Made by a program: the position numbers and the translations under genes. Source: CAZVWW01 sp964631265 (GTDB lineage: Bacteria > Thermotogota > Thermotogae > MWEM01). From it: a DNA stretch of 33,450 nucleotides. Where the stretch lies: contig CAZVWW010000013.1 in the NCBI GenBank assembly GCA_964631265.1, forward strand, positions 1 to 33,450, in the 5' to 3' direction. Under the pieces are notes generated by a model. The model worked only from the letters and a program-made list of their open reading frames with translations, had not been told where the DNA came from and ran no database searches. Below are positions 7,461-16,640 of this stretch, piece by piece; the first letter of the stretch is position 1, and each line of letters opens with the position of its first letter.

Positions 7461-8696
7461 TCAAGCAAGAACCAACAGCGGAACAAACATTTCATCTTTT
7501 GTAAGCGAACCGTGTTTTCCCTTCAGTGTTGTTGTATTACCGTGTATCTTGTAATGCAATGAATTTTTCCTTTTAGCGACAGCCACATAATCACCGAGCC
7601 GATCCAGATGCCCGGTTCTTTCCTCTTCTGTCATTTCTTCGTCCCCCGTGTAACTGAAGAAGTCTCGTTTGACGGCCTCTTCTCTGGGTATCAGGAGAAA
7701 CCGTTTCCCGAATCTCATGTTAAACTCCTCTTCGAACCCCTCCGTATGCCTGCAATAAAGATAAAGCGCCCTGGGCTCACCGGCAAACGGGACGCTGAGA
7801 AAGCGGTTGAATATCGGATCCTTTAAAGTCAGCCATTCTTCATCTTTCCATGATGTCTGAATCTGTCCGTGATCGGCTGATATGAGAAAAAGGGTATCGT
7901 TCAATTCGTTTTTCGGTAGCTCTTTCACAATCTCTTTGTCAAAGAGCCGGAAAAAGAGTTCTATTTCCTTGCGATAAATCTCCGAGTCCACGCCGTATTG
8001 GTGACCGAATGTATCTGTTAACCCCCAGTAGGTGAATATGAAGGTCTCGTGCTTCTCCTGAAGCAGCGTCCTTTTCAGTTGAAAGAAGAGCTCTGTCATA
8101 TCCGAATAGCCCCGGATGGCAGACCCGTAATGGTGAAGTTTTGACAGCCCTGAATCTTTGAAGAGATTGGACGTGATCGTCCAGGGTTTGATCCCGTTTT
8201 CAGCAAGGCGTTCAAAGAGTGTTTTCCTGTTAAGGAATTTGACCGGATTTAAACCATGATTGGTCAGAAGGTCTCTTTCCAGTTCCGGTGGTGCCATCTT
8301 GAGCATATTGACCACCGCGTTGAATTCCTTTAAAAGCAGGTTATAACCGAGCATACCATGCTCAAGGGGATAAAGACCTGTGCAGAATGAAGTCAGAGCC
8401 GTGGTTGTAGTGGTTGGAAACACACTGGTAAGTGTATATTGCTCGTAGTTCGCCAGGAGGTGGCTGAGGGTTGGAGAATGATCAGAGACGGTTTTTAAAT
8501 TCGCGCTCCCGACAGCATCAAGGATTATCAGTACCATTTTTTTCTTCTCATGAAGCCCTTTATCTTTCAGCAGGGACAGAGGGGTATGTGCTGGCGTTAC
8601 ATTGAAATGAGATAAGACATAATTTGCGAGGCTCACTATGGAATTTCCGCTGTATTCCGGTAAATAGAGACCAGGAAATAATTGTTCCGGGCGCAT
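7461..8696 (-). CDS. Alkaline-phosphatase-superfamily hydrolase (type I phosphodiesterase / nucleotide pyrophosphatase type)
   Basis: The protein has 411 residues and no signal peptide. Metal and nucleophile motifs of the alkaline phosphatase superfamily are in order: Asp60 in LIILDAVG, the nucleophile Thr within SVFPTTTTTALT (about 91-102), an Asp and His in WGLTDTFGHQYG (about 225-236), ISADHGQ (about 269-275) and a late His in GKHGSLTKDEM near the C-terminus. The closest fold group is nucleotide pyrophosphatase/phosphodiesterase (Phosphodiest family), also resembling PglZ-like and phosphonate hydrolases. It should hydrolyse a phosphodiester or phosphomonoester in the cytoplasm; the substrate cannot be told. 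A GGAG site lies about nine bases before the ATG. It sits between the HD-GYP pair and the L9/NYN fusion, only 13 bases before the latter, so it is probably cotranscribed. Confidence 0.85.
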   Translation of the reverse strand: MRPEQLFPGLYLPEYSGNSIVSLANYVLSHFNVTPAHTPLSLLKDKGLHEKKKMVLIILDAVGSANLKTVSDHSPTLSHLLANYEQYTLTSVFPTTTTTALTSFCTGLYPLEHGMLGYNLLLKEFNAVVNMLKMAPPELERDLLTNHGLNPVKFLNRKTLFERLAENGIKPWTITSNLFKDSGLSKLHHYGSAIRGYSDMTELFFQLKRTLLQEKHETFIFTYWGLTDTFGHQYGVDSEIYRKEIELFFRLFDKEIVKELPKNELNDTLFLISADHGQIQTSWKDEEWLTLKDPIFNRFLSVPFAGEPRALYLYCRHTEGFEEEFNMRFGKRFLLIPREEAVKRDFFSYTGDEEMTEEERTGHLDRLGDYVAVAKRKNSLHYKIHGNTTTLKGKHGSLTKDEMFVPLLVLA

Positions 8697-8728
8697 TTAT
8701 ACCAACTCCGTCTTTTCTGAAACGTCTT

Positions 8729-9811
8729 TTATTCTCCGTCTTCCACACGCCTTAGTTTAAGAACCTTTTTGATGTTGAGCCCCATGTCCTTTGACAGATC
8801 GATTTTCATCTCTTTGTTATGACGTATAACGCTCACCACGGGTCTGGAGATAGCCCCCCGTTTTGTCCCTGAAACAATACCGGTCTCCCCGTTTGACAAC
8901 AGTACTTGTGTGTTGAGCGGATAAAGGCCGAATGATCTCAGGAACAGGTGAACCATCTGAGGATCAAACATCTTCTTCGATTGCTTCACGATAAAGGAAA
9001 CTGCTTCGTACGGTTCCCAGGCTCTTTTATACGGTCTGATCGTGGTAAGGGCATCAAAGACATCGGCCACCATAAGCAGTCGTCCCTCGAAGGGGATATC
9101 CGTTTCAGAGAGGTTATCGAGATAGCCCTTTCCATCCCACCGTTCATGATGACATTTAACGGCGTTGAGGATCATATCATCATCAATTCCCGAGAGCATG
9201 GCGATACCGTGTCCGTATCCCGGATGCTTCTTGATGATATCAAACTCAATATCCTTTAATTTTTCACGGCTCTTCAATATTTCAGGGGGGATCCACAATT
9301 TACCCATATCATGAATCAATCCGCCCATTGCAATCTTCTCGACGGATTTTTCATCCTGTTCATAATATTCAGCTGCTAGCGCTGAAGCAATAATCGAAAC
9401 GTTGACCTGATGGGTGAAGGTGTAATCGTCAAAATTCTTGAGTCTGACCAGAGAGGGGACCACATAATCGCCGTAGTCTGCAAGGATTTCATCAGCTATA
9501 TCAGAACTCATCCTCTCTGTCTTCTCCGTGTCTATCCTGCCCTCTTTTAACGTCTTGTCGCATACCTCGGCCAGATCCTTCTCAAACTCATCGAGCTTCT
9601 CGTTGGATATCATCGTGTTAATCTCATCAACGGATTCCTCTTTGGCAAACACAGACACCCAGCTGATTCCGCGCATGCTCAGTCTTTCCACTAAATCATC
9701 GTCAATATTCTCCCCGGTTTTCACAATGATATCGCTGGGACTGCTACCGCTGATGGTCTCTGCTACAACATCGCCGTTTTCAAGTTCTTTGATCGGTTTC
9801 CACTTTATCAA
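8729..9811 (-). CDS. HD-GYP domain protein, canonical motif (first of a tandem pair on the map)
   Basis: I place the start at TTG 9811 (MIKWKPIKELENG). GAGGTG lies seven bases upstream, and the N-terminus then aligns with the paralogue MKIVWKNLDEIQPG; this gives 360 residues. Residues 1 to about 110 form the small N-terminal domain often paired with HD-GYP. The HD-GYP core follows: GGLIHDMGKLWIPPEIL, with the full HD-x-G-K, then the HHERWDGKGY signature and MVADVFDALTT. A C-terminal beta-rich tail (LLSNGETGIVSG, SRPVVSVI) ends the protein. The family hydrolyses cyclic-di-GMP (or related cyclic dinucleotides) to pGpG or GMP. No REC or membrane segment is seen, so it is cytoplasmic with an unknown input. 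It overlaps the upstream paralogue by 32 bases. Confidence 0.88.
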   Translation of the reverse strand: MIKWKPIKELENGDVVAETISGSSPSDIIVKTGENIDDDLVERLSMRGISWVSVFAKEESVDEINTMISNEKLDEFEKDLAEVCDKTLKEGRIDTEKTERMSSDIADEILADYGDYVVPSLVRLKNFDDYTFTHQVNVSIIASALAAEYYEQDEKSVEKIAMGGLIHDMGKLWIPPEILKSREKLKDIEFDIIKKHPGYGHGIAMLSGIDDDMILNAVKCHHERWDGKGYLDNLSETDIPFEGRLLMVADVFDALTTIRPYKRAWEPYEAVSFIVKQSKKMFDPQMVHLFLRSFGLYPLNTQVLLSNGETGIVSGTKRGAISRPVVSVIRHNKEMKIDLSKDMGLNIKKVLKLRRVEDGE

Positions 9812-10946
9812 TATCAAGCACCTCGGATACAAACAGTTCGGGATAATCCTCGAGATTTAACTCTTCATCATCCAGTAAAACGATCGGACGGCCGATGGAT
9901 TTCTCGCCTTTGGAAATGACCAGGGCCTCCTTGCCGTTGCTTAATCTGATTTTGGTTCCCGTTGGATACAGGCCGACAAGCTTCACGAAGACATTGACGA
10001 TATCGGGATCAAATATCTTACGGGTGTTTGAGACGATCCATTTCAAGGCGTTATAGGGATTCATGCCGCTTTTCCCCTCTCGCGTTGACATCAATGTATC
10101 ATAAGCGTCGGCAATTGAGAGAATCCTGGAGATGTAATTGATCTTTTTCCCCTTCGCCCCCATCGGGAAGCCCTTTCCGTCATATCTTTCATGATGCTCC
10201 AGGATGGCATTTTCCTCTTCTTTGTCCAGAAACCCCGGTGATACCTTGTTGATGATCTTGATACTCAGAATCGGATGGATCTTGATCCGGTCAATATCTT
10301 TTTTACGATACTGGTCAACAATATCCTCCACAAAGTCCAGGGTGCTCTCCTTTTTGGCATATATGAGCCCAAGATCATGCAACATGGCCACCTTGGTAAT
10401 CTTGACCAGCAGATGCCTGGACTGTTTCAGTGACTTACCAAGCATGGAGGCGATAATGGCCGTGTTGATACCGTGCTTGATGATGAAACCCGGTGCCACA
10501 TCCGTCATAAAGTTAAACACACTGTTCTTTGTCTTCAGGACTTCATTGACCATCTCGTTGCTGAGATTCATCAGCTCATCTTTCTTCAGTTTCTTGTTCT
10601 TAATGAAATCCTGGGCAAGGGTGTTGAATCTTGATATTGTCTCATGATATTTCTCATCGGACAGTATGAGCGGTAGATTGGGAGCCAGAGGTTTTGATTC
10701 CTCAGCGTATTTGTCCTCGATGTCAAGCGCAATATTCTTGCCGGCAAGTTCCTTATCACCCGCTGTTTCCGTTTTGACCTGTATGGGAATCCAGGTCACA
10801 TCATGATTCTTAAGAAAATCCAGTGTTTTGGAGTCCAGCACACTGGATTTGTGCGCCAGAAGCACAAAGCTGTTTGGATCAAAAATATCATCCCCGCATA
10901 TTGCGCCGGGCTGTATCTCATCAAGATTCTTCCACACAATCTTCAA
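9780..10946 (-). CDS. HD-GYP domain protein, divergent active site
   Basis: The protein has 388 residues, starting at TTG 10946 inside a TTGA overlap with the stop of the M16 peptidase gene; an AAAGGGG site lies eight bases upstream. The architecture matches its neighbour: an N-terminal small domain (about 1-130), an HD-GYP core and a beta-rich tail (IRLSNGKEALVISKGEKS). The HD pair is present in AMLHDLGLIYAKKES and the second signature HHERYDGKGFP is canonical. However, the Lys of HD-x-G-K is replaced by Leu, and the usual I-P-x-x-I-L-x-K segment after it is replaced by a longer acidic stretch. The two proteins probably arose by gene duplication. This copy may have altered substrate choice or weakened catalysis, or act as a regulatory partner; that is inference. 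Confidence 0.85.
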   Translation of the reverse strand: MKIVWKNLDEIQPGAICGDDIFDPNSFVLLAHKSSVLDSKTLDFLKNHDVTWIPIQVKTETAGDKELAGKNIALDIEDKYAEESKPLAPNLPLILSDEKYHETISRFNTLAQDFIKNKKLKKDELMNLSNEMVNEVLKTKNSVFNFMTDVAPGFIIKHGINTAIIASMLGKSLKQSRHLLVKITKVAMLHDLGLIYAKKESTLDFVEDIVDQYRKKDIDRIKIHPILSIKIINKVSPGFLDKEEENAILEHHERYDGKGFPMGAKGKKINYISRILSIADAYDTLMSTREGKSGMNPYNALKWIVSNTRKIFDPDIVNVFVKLVGLYPTGTKIRLSNGKEALVISKGEKSIGRPIVLLDDEELNLEDYPELFVSEVLDIDKVETDQRT

Positions 10947-12220
10947 AGAGTTATCCCCTTTTCATTCCATTCTTTTCTAAACAGATCGTTTGAAATGTTC
11001 TTCGGTGTCACAAGACTCAATGTCCATTCCTTTAAGAAATACTTTTCCAGCACCTTCTTCATGTGTTCGATATCTACTGAATTGACCCTTTCAACCATTT
11101 CCTCAACCGTCAAAGGCCTTCCAAACGCCAGGCCGGTGTCGAGATTGCGCATCATCGTCGCGTAGGTACTCTCTGTGGATAACAGCAGCTTTCCTTTCAA
11201 TCTCTCTTTCCCGTATTGAATATCATCCTCAGAAATGCCGTTGTCAACGATTTTTCGCAGTTCATCGATGAGTTCATTCATGAGTTTCTTGAAACGATCG
11301 GCTGTTGTGGCTGCATAGATAAAAAACAGACCACCCTCTGGATAGCTTATCAGCCCCGAATCGATGGTATAGACCAACCCCAGCTCCTCTCTGAGTCGAT
11401 TGAAGAGCTTAGAACTCATCCCTCCCCCCAGGATCGTATTCAGAACCTGGAAGACGTTAAAATCGGGATCCTTTCTTGCCGGTGCTTCGATTCCCATCAG
11501 CATATGGAGCTGCTTGAGGTCCTTTCTTTCCTCCAGAACCACGGGATCCGACGGCCTGTAAATCAAGGGGGAAATCTCCCGGTCACCCTTTATACTTTCA
11601 AAATCATTGAATGTTGATAAAAGGTCTTCTGAGTAGTTTCCGGCGACTGAAAAAACCATTTTGGAGGGTTTATAGCTGTTGTTGTAAAAATCAACCAGGT
11701 TTTGCCGGCTGAACTCCGAGACAGTTGCCGTTGTTCCGAGTACCGGATTTCCGTATTGACAATTTCCCCAGACGTTGTTGAAGAAGTTCTCATAGACCTT
11801 ATCAGACGGATCATCATCCGCAGCTGAAATCTCTTCAATCACGACCTGCTTTTCCAATTCAAAGAGTTTTTCGGCAAATGTTGCAGAGCTGCAGATACTC
11901 TTCAAAATATCAACGGCAACCTCTGCCTTTGAATCGGGAACCCGGGCGAAATAGACCGTGTTTTCCTTTCCCGTGAAGGCATTCAGCGTTCCCCCGACCC
12001 GCTCAATCGGCTCTTTAAGCTGAAATGCACTTTTGTTTTTTGTTCCCTTGAATACCATATGCTCCGTGAAATGGGCGATGCCGGAGAGAGCGGCAGGTTC
12101 ATGAGAAGAACCTGCTCTAACGGCAATACTCATACTGACGGATCGCAATCCGTCCATACGATGTGATAATATCTCCATTCCATTGACGAGCTTCTTATTG
12201 CTTGCTAAAGCTGTTGACAC
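10943..12220 (-). CDS. M16-family zinc metallopeptidase (processing-peptidase-like)
   Basis: I choose GTG 12220 (MSTALASNKKLVNGMEI) because AGGAAG lies seven bases upstream and it avoids a long overlap with pnp; the gene is then four bases after the pnp stop and encodes 425 residues. The inverted zinc motif HFTEH gives His50, Glu53 and His54, and Glu130 in QVVIEEI is the expected third zinc ligand. The second half is the non-catalytic M16 domain, with a GGGMSSKLFNRLRE segment typical of the family. Bacterial relatives (PqqL/YmxG/PepR type) are often encoded next to pnp, as in Bacillus, so this placement is conserved. It probably cleaves peptides or unfolded polypeptides in the cytoplasm; no signal peptide is visible. 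Confidence 0.9.
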   Translation of the reverse strand: MSTALASNKKLVNGMEILSHRMDGLRSVSMSIAVRAGSSHEPAALSGIAHFTEHMVFKGTKNKSAFQLKEPIERVGGTLNAFTGKENTVYFARVPDSKAEVAVDILKSICSSATFAEKLFELEKQVVIEEISAADDDPSDKVYENFFNNVWGNCQYGNPVLGTTATVSEFSRQNLVDFYNNSYKPSKMVFSVAGNYSEDLLSTFNDFESIKGDREISPLIYRPSDPVVLEERKDLKQLHMLMGIEAPARKDPDFNVFQVLNTILGGGMSSKLFNRLREELGLVYTIDSGLISYPEGGLFFIYAATTADRFKKLMNELIDELRKIVDNGISEDDIQYGKERLKGKLLLSTESTYATMMRNLDTGLAFGRPLTVEEMVERVNSVDIEHMKKVLEKYFLKEWTLSLVTPKNISNDLFRKEWNEKGITL

Positions 12221-12224
12221 TTGA

Positions 12225-14390
12225 TCACTTCCTGTTCTTACTGCCTCTGTCTGATCGGTTTCCACTATTGTTCCTTCTTCCCGATGAGGGTGTCTTTTTC
12301 TTGGCACCGGGTTCTTTCAGGTCAAATTTCCCACCCGGTTCGGTCTTGGCGACGATAACTTCCAGTTCCTCCCCGAGGTTGAATTTTTGCTGCGGGTCTT
12401 TCACATAATCCTTCATATTGGAAACATGAAGCAGACCGCTCTTTCCGGGAACCAGTTCAACAAAGACCCCGTACTTCTCAATCCGGGTGATCTTGCCTTT
12501 GAACTTTTCTCCGGCCTCGATTGGGGTGGTCATCTTTTTAATGGCCTCAATCGCCGTTTGGGCCTTTTCCGAGTCTGCCCCCGCAATGGTGACAGTACCG
12601 GTTTCGTCATCCAGATCGATCTTGACATCATAGGTTGATGTCAGCATCTTGATGGTCTTTCCGCCGGGACCGATGAGGTCGCCGATTGAATCCTTGGGGA
12701 TCTCAATGGACTGGATAACCGGTGCATATCGTGAGAGCTCCTGCCGTGGTTCGGAGATTGTATTGTACATCTTGTCTAATATGTGCAGTCTCGCATCCTT
12801 CGCCTGGGAAAGGGCCCTCGACATGATTTCGCTGCTGATTCCGCTGACCTTGATATCCATCTGGAAGCCGGTGATCCCGTCTCTTGTTCCGGCGACTTTG
12901 AAGTCCATATCGCCAAGATGGTCTTCCATTCCGAGAATGTCTGTCAGAATAACGGCGTCGTCATCCTCTTTGATCATGCCCATGGCGATGCCGGCCACAT
13001 GCTTTTTCACAGGCGCACCTGCATCCATGAGTGCCAGGGACCCCGAACAGATCGTTGCCATTGATGATGATCCGTTGGACTCCAGTATCTCGGAAACAAC
13101 CCGTATCGTATAGGGGAATTCCTCCTGGTCCGGAATGATTGACTTGACAGATCTCTCGGCCAGATGTCCGTGACCCACTTCTCTTCTCGACGTTCCGCGC
13201 ATCATCTTGACTTCTCCAACGCAATAGGGCGGGAAATTATAATGAAGCATAAACTGCTTTTCGGATTCCTCATAGATTGTGTCGATGTACTGAACATCCT
13301 GTCCGCTTCCCAGCGTGATAATGCCCAGACTCTGTGTCTCGCCCCTTGTAAAGAGGGCTGAACCGTGTGAACGGGGAAGCAGTCCGACTTCACAGGTGAT
13401 ATTGCGTATATCGGTCGGCGAACGACCGTCGGAGCGTTTCTTTTCCTCTATAATACTGCGTCGCATCATCTTTTTCAGGATGGACTCGTAATAATCACTT
13501 GCAAGCCCTTTCTTCTCCTTTGCCATCTCTTCGTCATAATCTTCGAAGAAAGTCTCCATTGTCTGCTGTTTATAATCATCGAGCTCTCTTTCCGTCGCCT
13601 TTTTGCCCTCGGTCATCAGTCTCTTTTTGAGTTCATCATGATCAATTAGACCCTCGAGTCTTGCCTTTTCCTCGTCTGTCAGGCTGGCCACCTCGAATGT
13701 CATCTTTTCCGGGTAACCGACTTCCTCCATGATCTGTTCCTGAAAACCGCACATCTCCTTGATAACCTCATGTGCTGCATTAAGGGCTTCGAGCATGGTT
13801 TCTTCGCTGACTTCTTTTCCTTCCCCCTCAACCATGACAATGGCCTCTTTGGAGCCGGCAACCGTGAGCTCTATCTCACTCTTTTCAAGTTCCTCCTCAG
13901 TCGGGAAGACAACCGGTTTGCCGTCAACATACCCGACCTTGACAGCGGAGACCATACCTTCAAATGGAATGTTCGATAAGTTCAGGGCCATCGAAGCACC
14001 AAAGAGTCCGATAACATCCGCCGGATTGTCATCATCAATGGATAAAACAGTTGCGATTATCTGGACCTCGTTCTGATAACCGTCGGGAAACAACGGTCTG
14101 ATCGGTCTGTCAATCTGTCTTGCCGCCAGGATGGATGTATCCCCCGGTCGACCCTCTCTCTTCAAAAAACCACCCGGTATCTTTCCCGATGAGTAGAATT
14201 TCTCCTGAAATTCCACAGTCAGAGGAAAGAAGGGGAGTTTGGACGCCTCCTTACTTGCATTGGCGTTCACTAATATGACGGTGTCTCCCATTCTTATATA
14301 AACTGAGCCTGAAGACTGTCTTGCCATTTTACCGTTTTCCACGTAAAATTCCCTGCCGCAGAGGGAATATTTCCATTGCTTAAATGCCAC
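12225..14390 (-). CDS. pnp: Polyribonucleotide nucleotidyltransferase (PNPase)
   Basis: This 721-residue phosphorolytic 3'-5' exoribonuclease degrades mRNA to nucleoside diphosphates using phosphate. The domains are in the standard order: RNase PH 1 (about 1-220, with GRPGDTSILAARQIDRPIRPLF), an alpha-helical linker, RNase PH 2 (about 310-545, with the metal-binding TDILGMEDHLGDMDFKVAGT), KH (LIGPGGKTIKML, about 550-610) and S1 (GKITRIEKYGVFVEL, about 620-690). A basic Ser/Gly/Arg-rich tail (GRRNNSGNRSDRGSKNRK) follows. The start is GTG 14390 with AAAGGAG eight bases upstream. The rpsO gene that usually precedes pnp is absent; a GH57 gene lies there instead, 50 bases away. Together with RNase G further upstream it could form the core of the RNA-decay machinery. 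Confidence 0.97.
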   Translation of the reverse strand: MAFKQWKYSLCGREFYVENGKMARQSSGSVYIRMGDTVILVNANASKEASKLPFFPLTVEFQEKFYSSGKIPGGFLKREGRPGDTSILAARQIDRPIRPLFPDGYQNEVQIIATVLSIDDDNPADVIGLFGASMALNLSNIPFEGMVSAVKVGYVDGKPVVFPTEEELEKSEIELTVAGSKEAIVMVEGEGKEVSEETMLEALNAAHEVIKEMCGFQEQIMEEVGYPEKMTFEVASLTDEEKARLEGLIDHDELKKRLMTEGKKATERELDDYKQQTMETFFEDYDEEMAKEKKGLASDYYESILKKMMRRSIIEEKKRSDGRSPTDIRNITCEVGLLPRSHGSALFTRGETQSLGIITLGSGQDVQYIDTIYEESEKQFMLHYNFPPYCVGEVKMMRGTSRREVGHGHLAERSVKSIIPDQEEFPYTIRVVSEILESNGSSSMATICSGSLALMDAGAPVKKHVAGIAMGMIKEDDDAVILTDILGMEDHLGDMDFKVAGTRDGITGFQMDIKVSGISSEIMSRALSQAKDARLHILDKMYNTISEPRQELSRYAPVIQSIEIPKDSIGDLIGPGGKTIKMLTSTYDVKIDLDDETGTVTIAGADSEKAQTAIEAIKKMTTPIEAGEKFKGKITRIEKYGVFVELVPGKSGLLHVSNMKDYVKDPQQKFNLGEELEVIVAKTEPGGKFDLKEPGAKKKTPSSGRRNNSGNRSDRGSKNRK

Positions 14391-14440
14391 TGTTACATCT
14401 CCTTTCGCCTCAAAAAGACGTTAAAATATCATTTTGTTTT

Positions 14441-16525
14441 TCAGATGTTCTTGATTCTGATTCTAATTTCTGTTTCATACGTATTCATCGGATCGATGGT
14501 TACTTTGTGCATCGGTGTAATACTGGACGTCTGATATAATCTCTCATAGCCGCTTTCCGAATATGATACGGTGTAAACCGGGAAGAGCCAGAACTCCACT
14601 TCGCGATCCGGCTGAAACTCTATTGCCAGCCCCTTCTCCTCGTCTCTTACCCCGAGAAACGTTGTCTTGATCTTTGCCTTATCCTCAAGTGATTTTCTGT
14701 CGAAAACGGGGCAGTAGAAATACTTTGAATCGCCGCTTTCTATTCCGAAGTTAAAATTGATCTCAGAACCAAAACGAATAGGGATCCCGTGTGTGGACTT
14801 GTTGGTCAACGTATGTTTGACCAGTAACCCTTCCTCATCCAGCTTGATCTCTTTCTGAACTTGAATGGGAATCCAGAGAGAACCATGCCAGACGTGTCCC
14901 TCTCGTGATAACCTCACAACGCCGTTTTCCCGGTCCGGAATCTCAGAGTCGTACACCTGATTTGTAAAGTCTCCCTGTTCAGGATACCGGCATCTGGAAT
15001 ATTTGTCGATGGTATTCCACTCACCGAAGAAATGATCCAACAGGGAAAACCGCTCATACCAGTCGTAATTCAGAAATTTGTCCAATCCCTTTTCTTTTGC
15101 CAGAAAAGCTCCGCGACCCCCTTCTTCCTTTAAATGAGACTTTTTCATATTTTCATGATAGGGTTCATATCGTCTCGTCAGGTTGTTCGTGAGGTTGATC
15201 TGCTTATCCTTCAGGGAAAATTCATGGATCCGCCCGCCTCTTGCCGGAGAGATCCCGATGGTGTATTGTTTGTTGCTGATAATAATCTCCTTAAAGCCGT
15301 CGAGATCATAATCCTTCTCTTCCACCTCGGTGAATTCCCGGTTCTCATACTTGTATTTATCGATCATCCTTTCCATCTTCAGGATGTTTCTGTAGGCTTC
15401 CTCCCGCAGGCCGGGTAGATAAAGCCCTCCAAAGAAGCCATGCCAGTACACATCGTTGGACTGACTTCTGTACAGATACTCTTCAATCTCCGATGGCATA
15501 CCCTCCTCGTACTTTGACCGGATATGCAGCATTTTCTTGTGCATCAGATTGGCCTCTGTGTATTTGGATAAAAAAGTCCGCCAGAAACCGGTCTTCAGAA
15601 ACATGGAATACCTTGAATATTCACCGCTGGTCTTCAGCTCGTTCTCAAGTCTTTCGAAATGTGTTCTCGCACGGCTCGGCAGAGCCCATGCCATCATTTC
15701 CGGATAGGCTGAATTCGGCAGATAGGTTCTACCCCGGGGCGGCACAGAACCGGTGAATTCTTCAAAGGTACTCAGACCAAGCCAATCGCTCTCTTCTTCA
15801 AGCCTTTTGAAAAATTGCTCAAGCCATCTTTCCTTATAAACTCTGTCATATGTACCGGGCCAGATGCCGAATTTTTCCCCGTCATCGAAAAGGAGGTACA
15901 TGTTATTGCTGGTTTCGGAAGCCCTTTCGCTGAGATAACTGATGATCTTGTCAATATCCCCGAAGGGAACCAGGTTTCGCAGGCGCCTGTTGATTGGAAA
16001 TACCTTTAACGGATACCCCTGATCCTCTGTGATAAAGTATCCGTTTAACTCATCTTCATAGGTTCCGGCATTCTTAAAATGCGTGTCGTCAAGGGCGACG
16101 TATTCAATCTTGCTCTTTGCAAGCGTAGAAGCCAGTGAAGGCTCCCAGACTCTTTCCGCCAGCCATAACCCTTTCGGCGTGTAATCAAAGAGATCTTTTA
16201 TCTTGGACGTCATTCTCTCGATCTGTCCGAGCCGGTCTTCTTCAGGTATACTGGGCAATATGGGCTCATGATATCCGCCAGAAAAGAGCTCTATCTGTCC
16301 TCTTTTCAACATGATGCGCAGATTATCGATCAGATCCGGTGCCCGTTTCTCTATAAAGCCTAAAAGCGATCCACTGAAGTGAAGTGTCGTCTTGATCTTC
16401 GGGAAATCTTTTAACAGTTCAATGAAAGGTCTGTATCCTTCTTCTATGGCCTTTTCAACAACCGATTCCACGTTCCCGACTGGTTGATGAACATGAACAC
16501 CAAATATGAACTTTATTTTTCTCAT
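14441..16525 (-). CDS. GH57 glycoside hydrolase, 4-alpha-glucanotransferase / alpha-amylase type
   Basis: The protein has 694 residues. The five GH57 regions are visible: HVHQPVGN near the start, FSGGYHEPI (about 81-89), WLAERVWEP with the likely nucleophile Glu124, and FDDGEKFG with the acid/base Asp at 214 or 215. These match the Thermococcus litoralis 4-alpha-glucanotransferase (nucleophile Glu123, acid Asp214). The remainder follows the three-part layout of that enzyme: catalytic barrel, middle helical domain and a C-terminal beta-sandwich starting near residue 390. It should move or cut alpha-1,4-glucan chains, probably intracellular glycogen or maltodextrin, since no signal peptide is present. 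GAGGTG lies before the ATG at 16525. Its place between RNase G and pnp is unexpected; no other carbohydrate gene is nearby. Confidence 0.92.
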   Translation of the reverse strand: MRKIKFIFGVHVHQPVGNVESVVEKAIEEGYRPFIELLKDFPKIKTTLHFSGSLLGFIEKRAPDLIDNLRIMLKRGQIELFSGGYHEPILPSIPEEDRLGQIERMTSKIKDLFDYTPKGLWLAERVWEPSLASTLAKSKIEYVALDDTHFKNAGTYEDELNGYFITEDQGYPLKVFPINRRLRNLVPFGDIDKIISYLSERASETSNNMYLLFDDGEKFGIWPGTYDRVYKERWLEQFFKRLEEESDWLGLSTFEEFTGSVPPRGRTYLPNSAYPEMMAWALPSRARTHFERLENELKTSGEYSRYSMFLKTGFWRTFLSKYTEANLMHKKMLHIRSKYEEGMPSEIEEYLYRSQSNDVYWHGFFGGLYLPGLREEAYRNILKMERMIDKYKYENREFTEVEEKDYDLDGFKEIIISNKQYTIGISPARGGRIHEFSLKDKQINLTNNLTRRYEPYHENMKKSHLKEEGGRGAFLAKEKGLDKFLNYDWYERFSLLDHFFGEWNTIDKYSRCRYPEQGDFTNQVYDSEIPDRENGVVRLSREGHVWHGSLWIPIQVQKEIKLDEEGLLVKHTLTNKSTHGIPIRFGSEINFNFGIESGDSKYFYCPVFDRKSLEDKAKIKTTFLGVRDEEKGLAIEFQPDREVEFWLFPVYTVSYSESGYERLYQTSSITPMHKVTIDPMNTYETEIRIRIKNI

Positions 16526-16640
16526 AACTTTTCACCTCGCATGCAGTTTTGAAGATACCCTAAAAAGCTGCTAATGCTGTTTGTTGCTTAACGGTTCATT
16601 CGGACCATCCTTGCTTCACTGTTAATGCGATGCTTTGCGG

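Noticed and set aside
6629..7495. Calling this gene ordinary ribosomal protein L9 (rplI), with a start at 7495
   Set aside because: The L9 C-domain is missing and the C-terminal half carries a nuclease pattern. The extra upstream residues overlap the preceding gene and come before the ribosome-binding site at 7457.
11941..12307. The longer start of the M16 peptidase at 12307
   Set aside because: It would overlap pnp by 83 bases and add an Arg/His-rich leader unlike the family; GTG 12220 has a well-placed AGGAAG.
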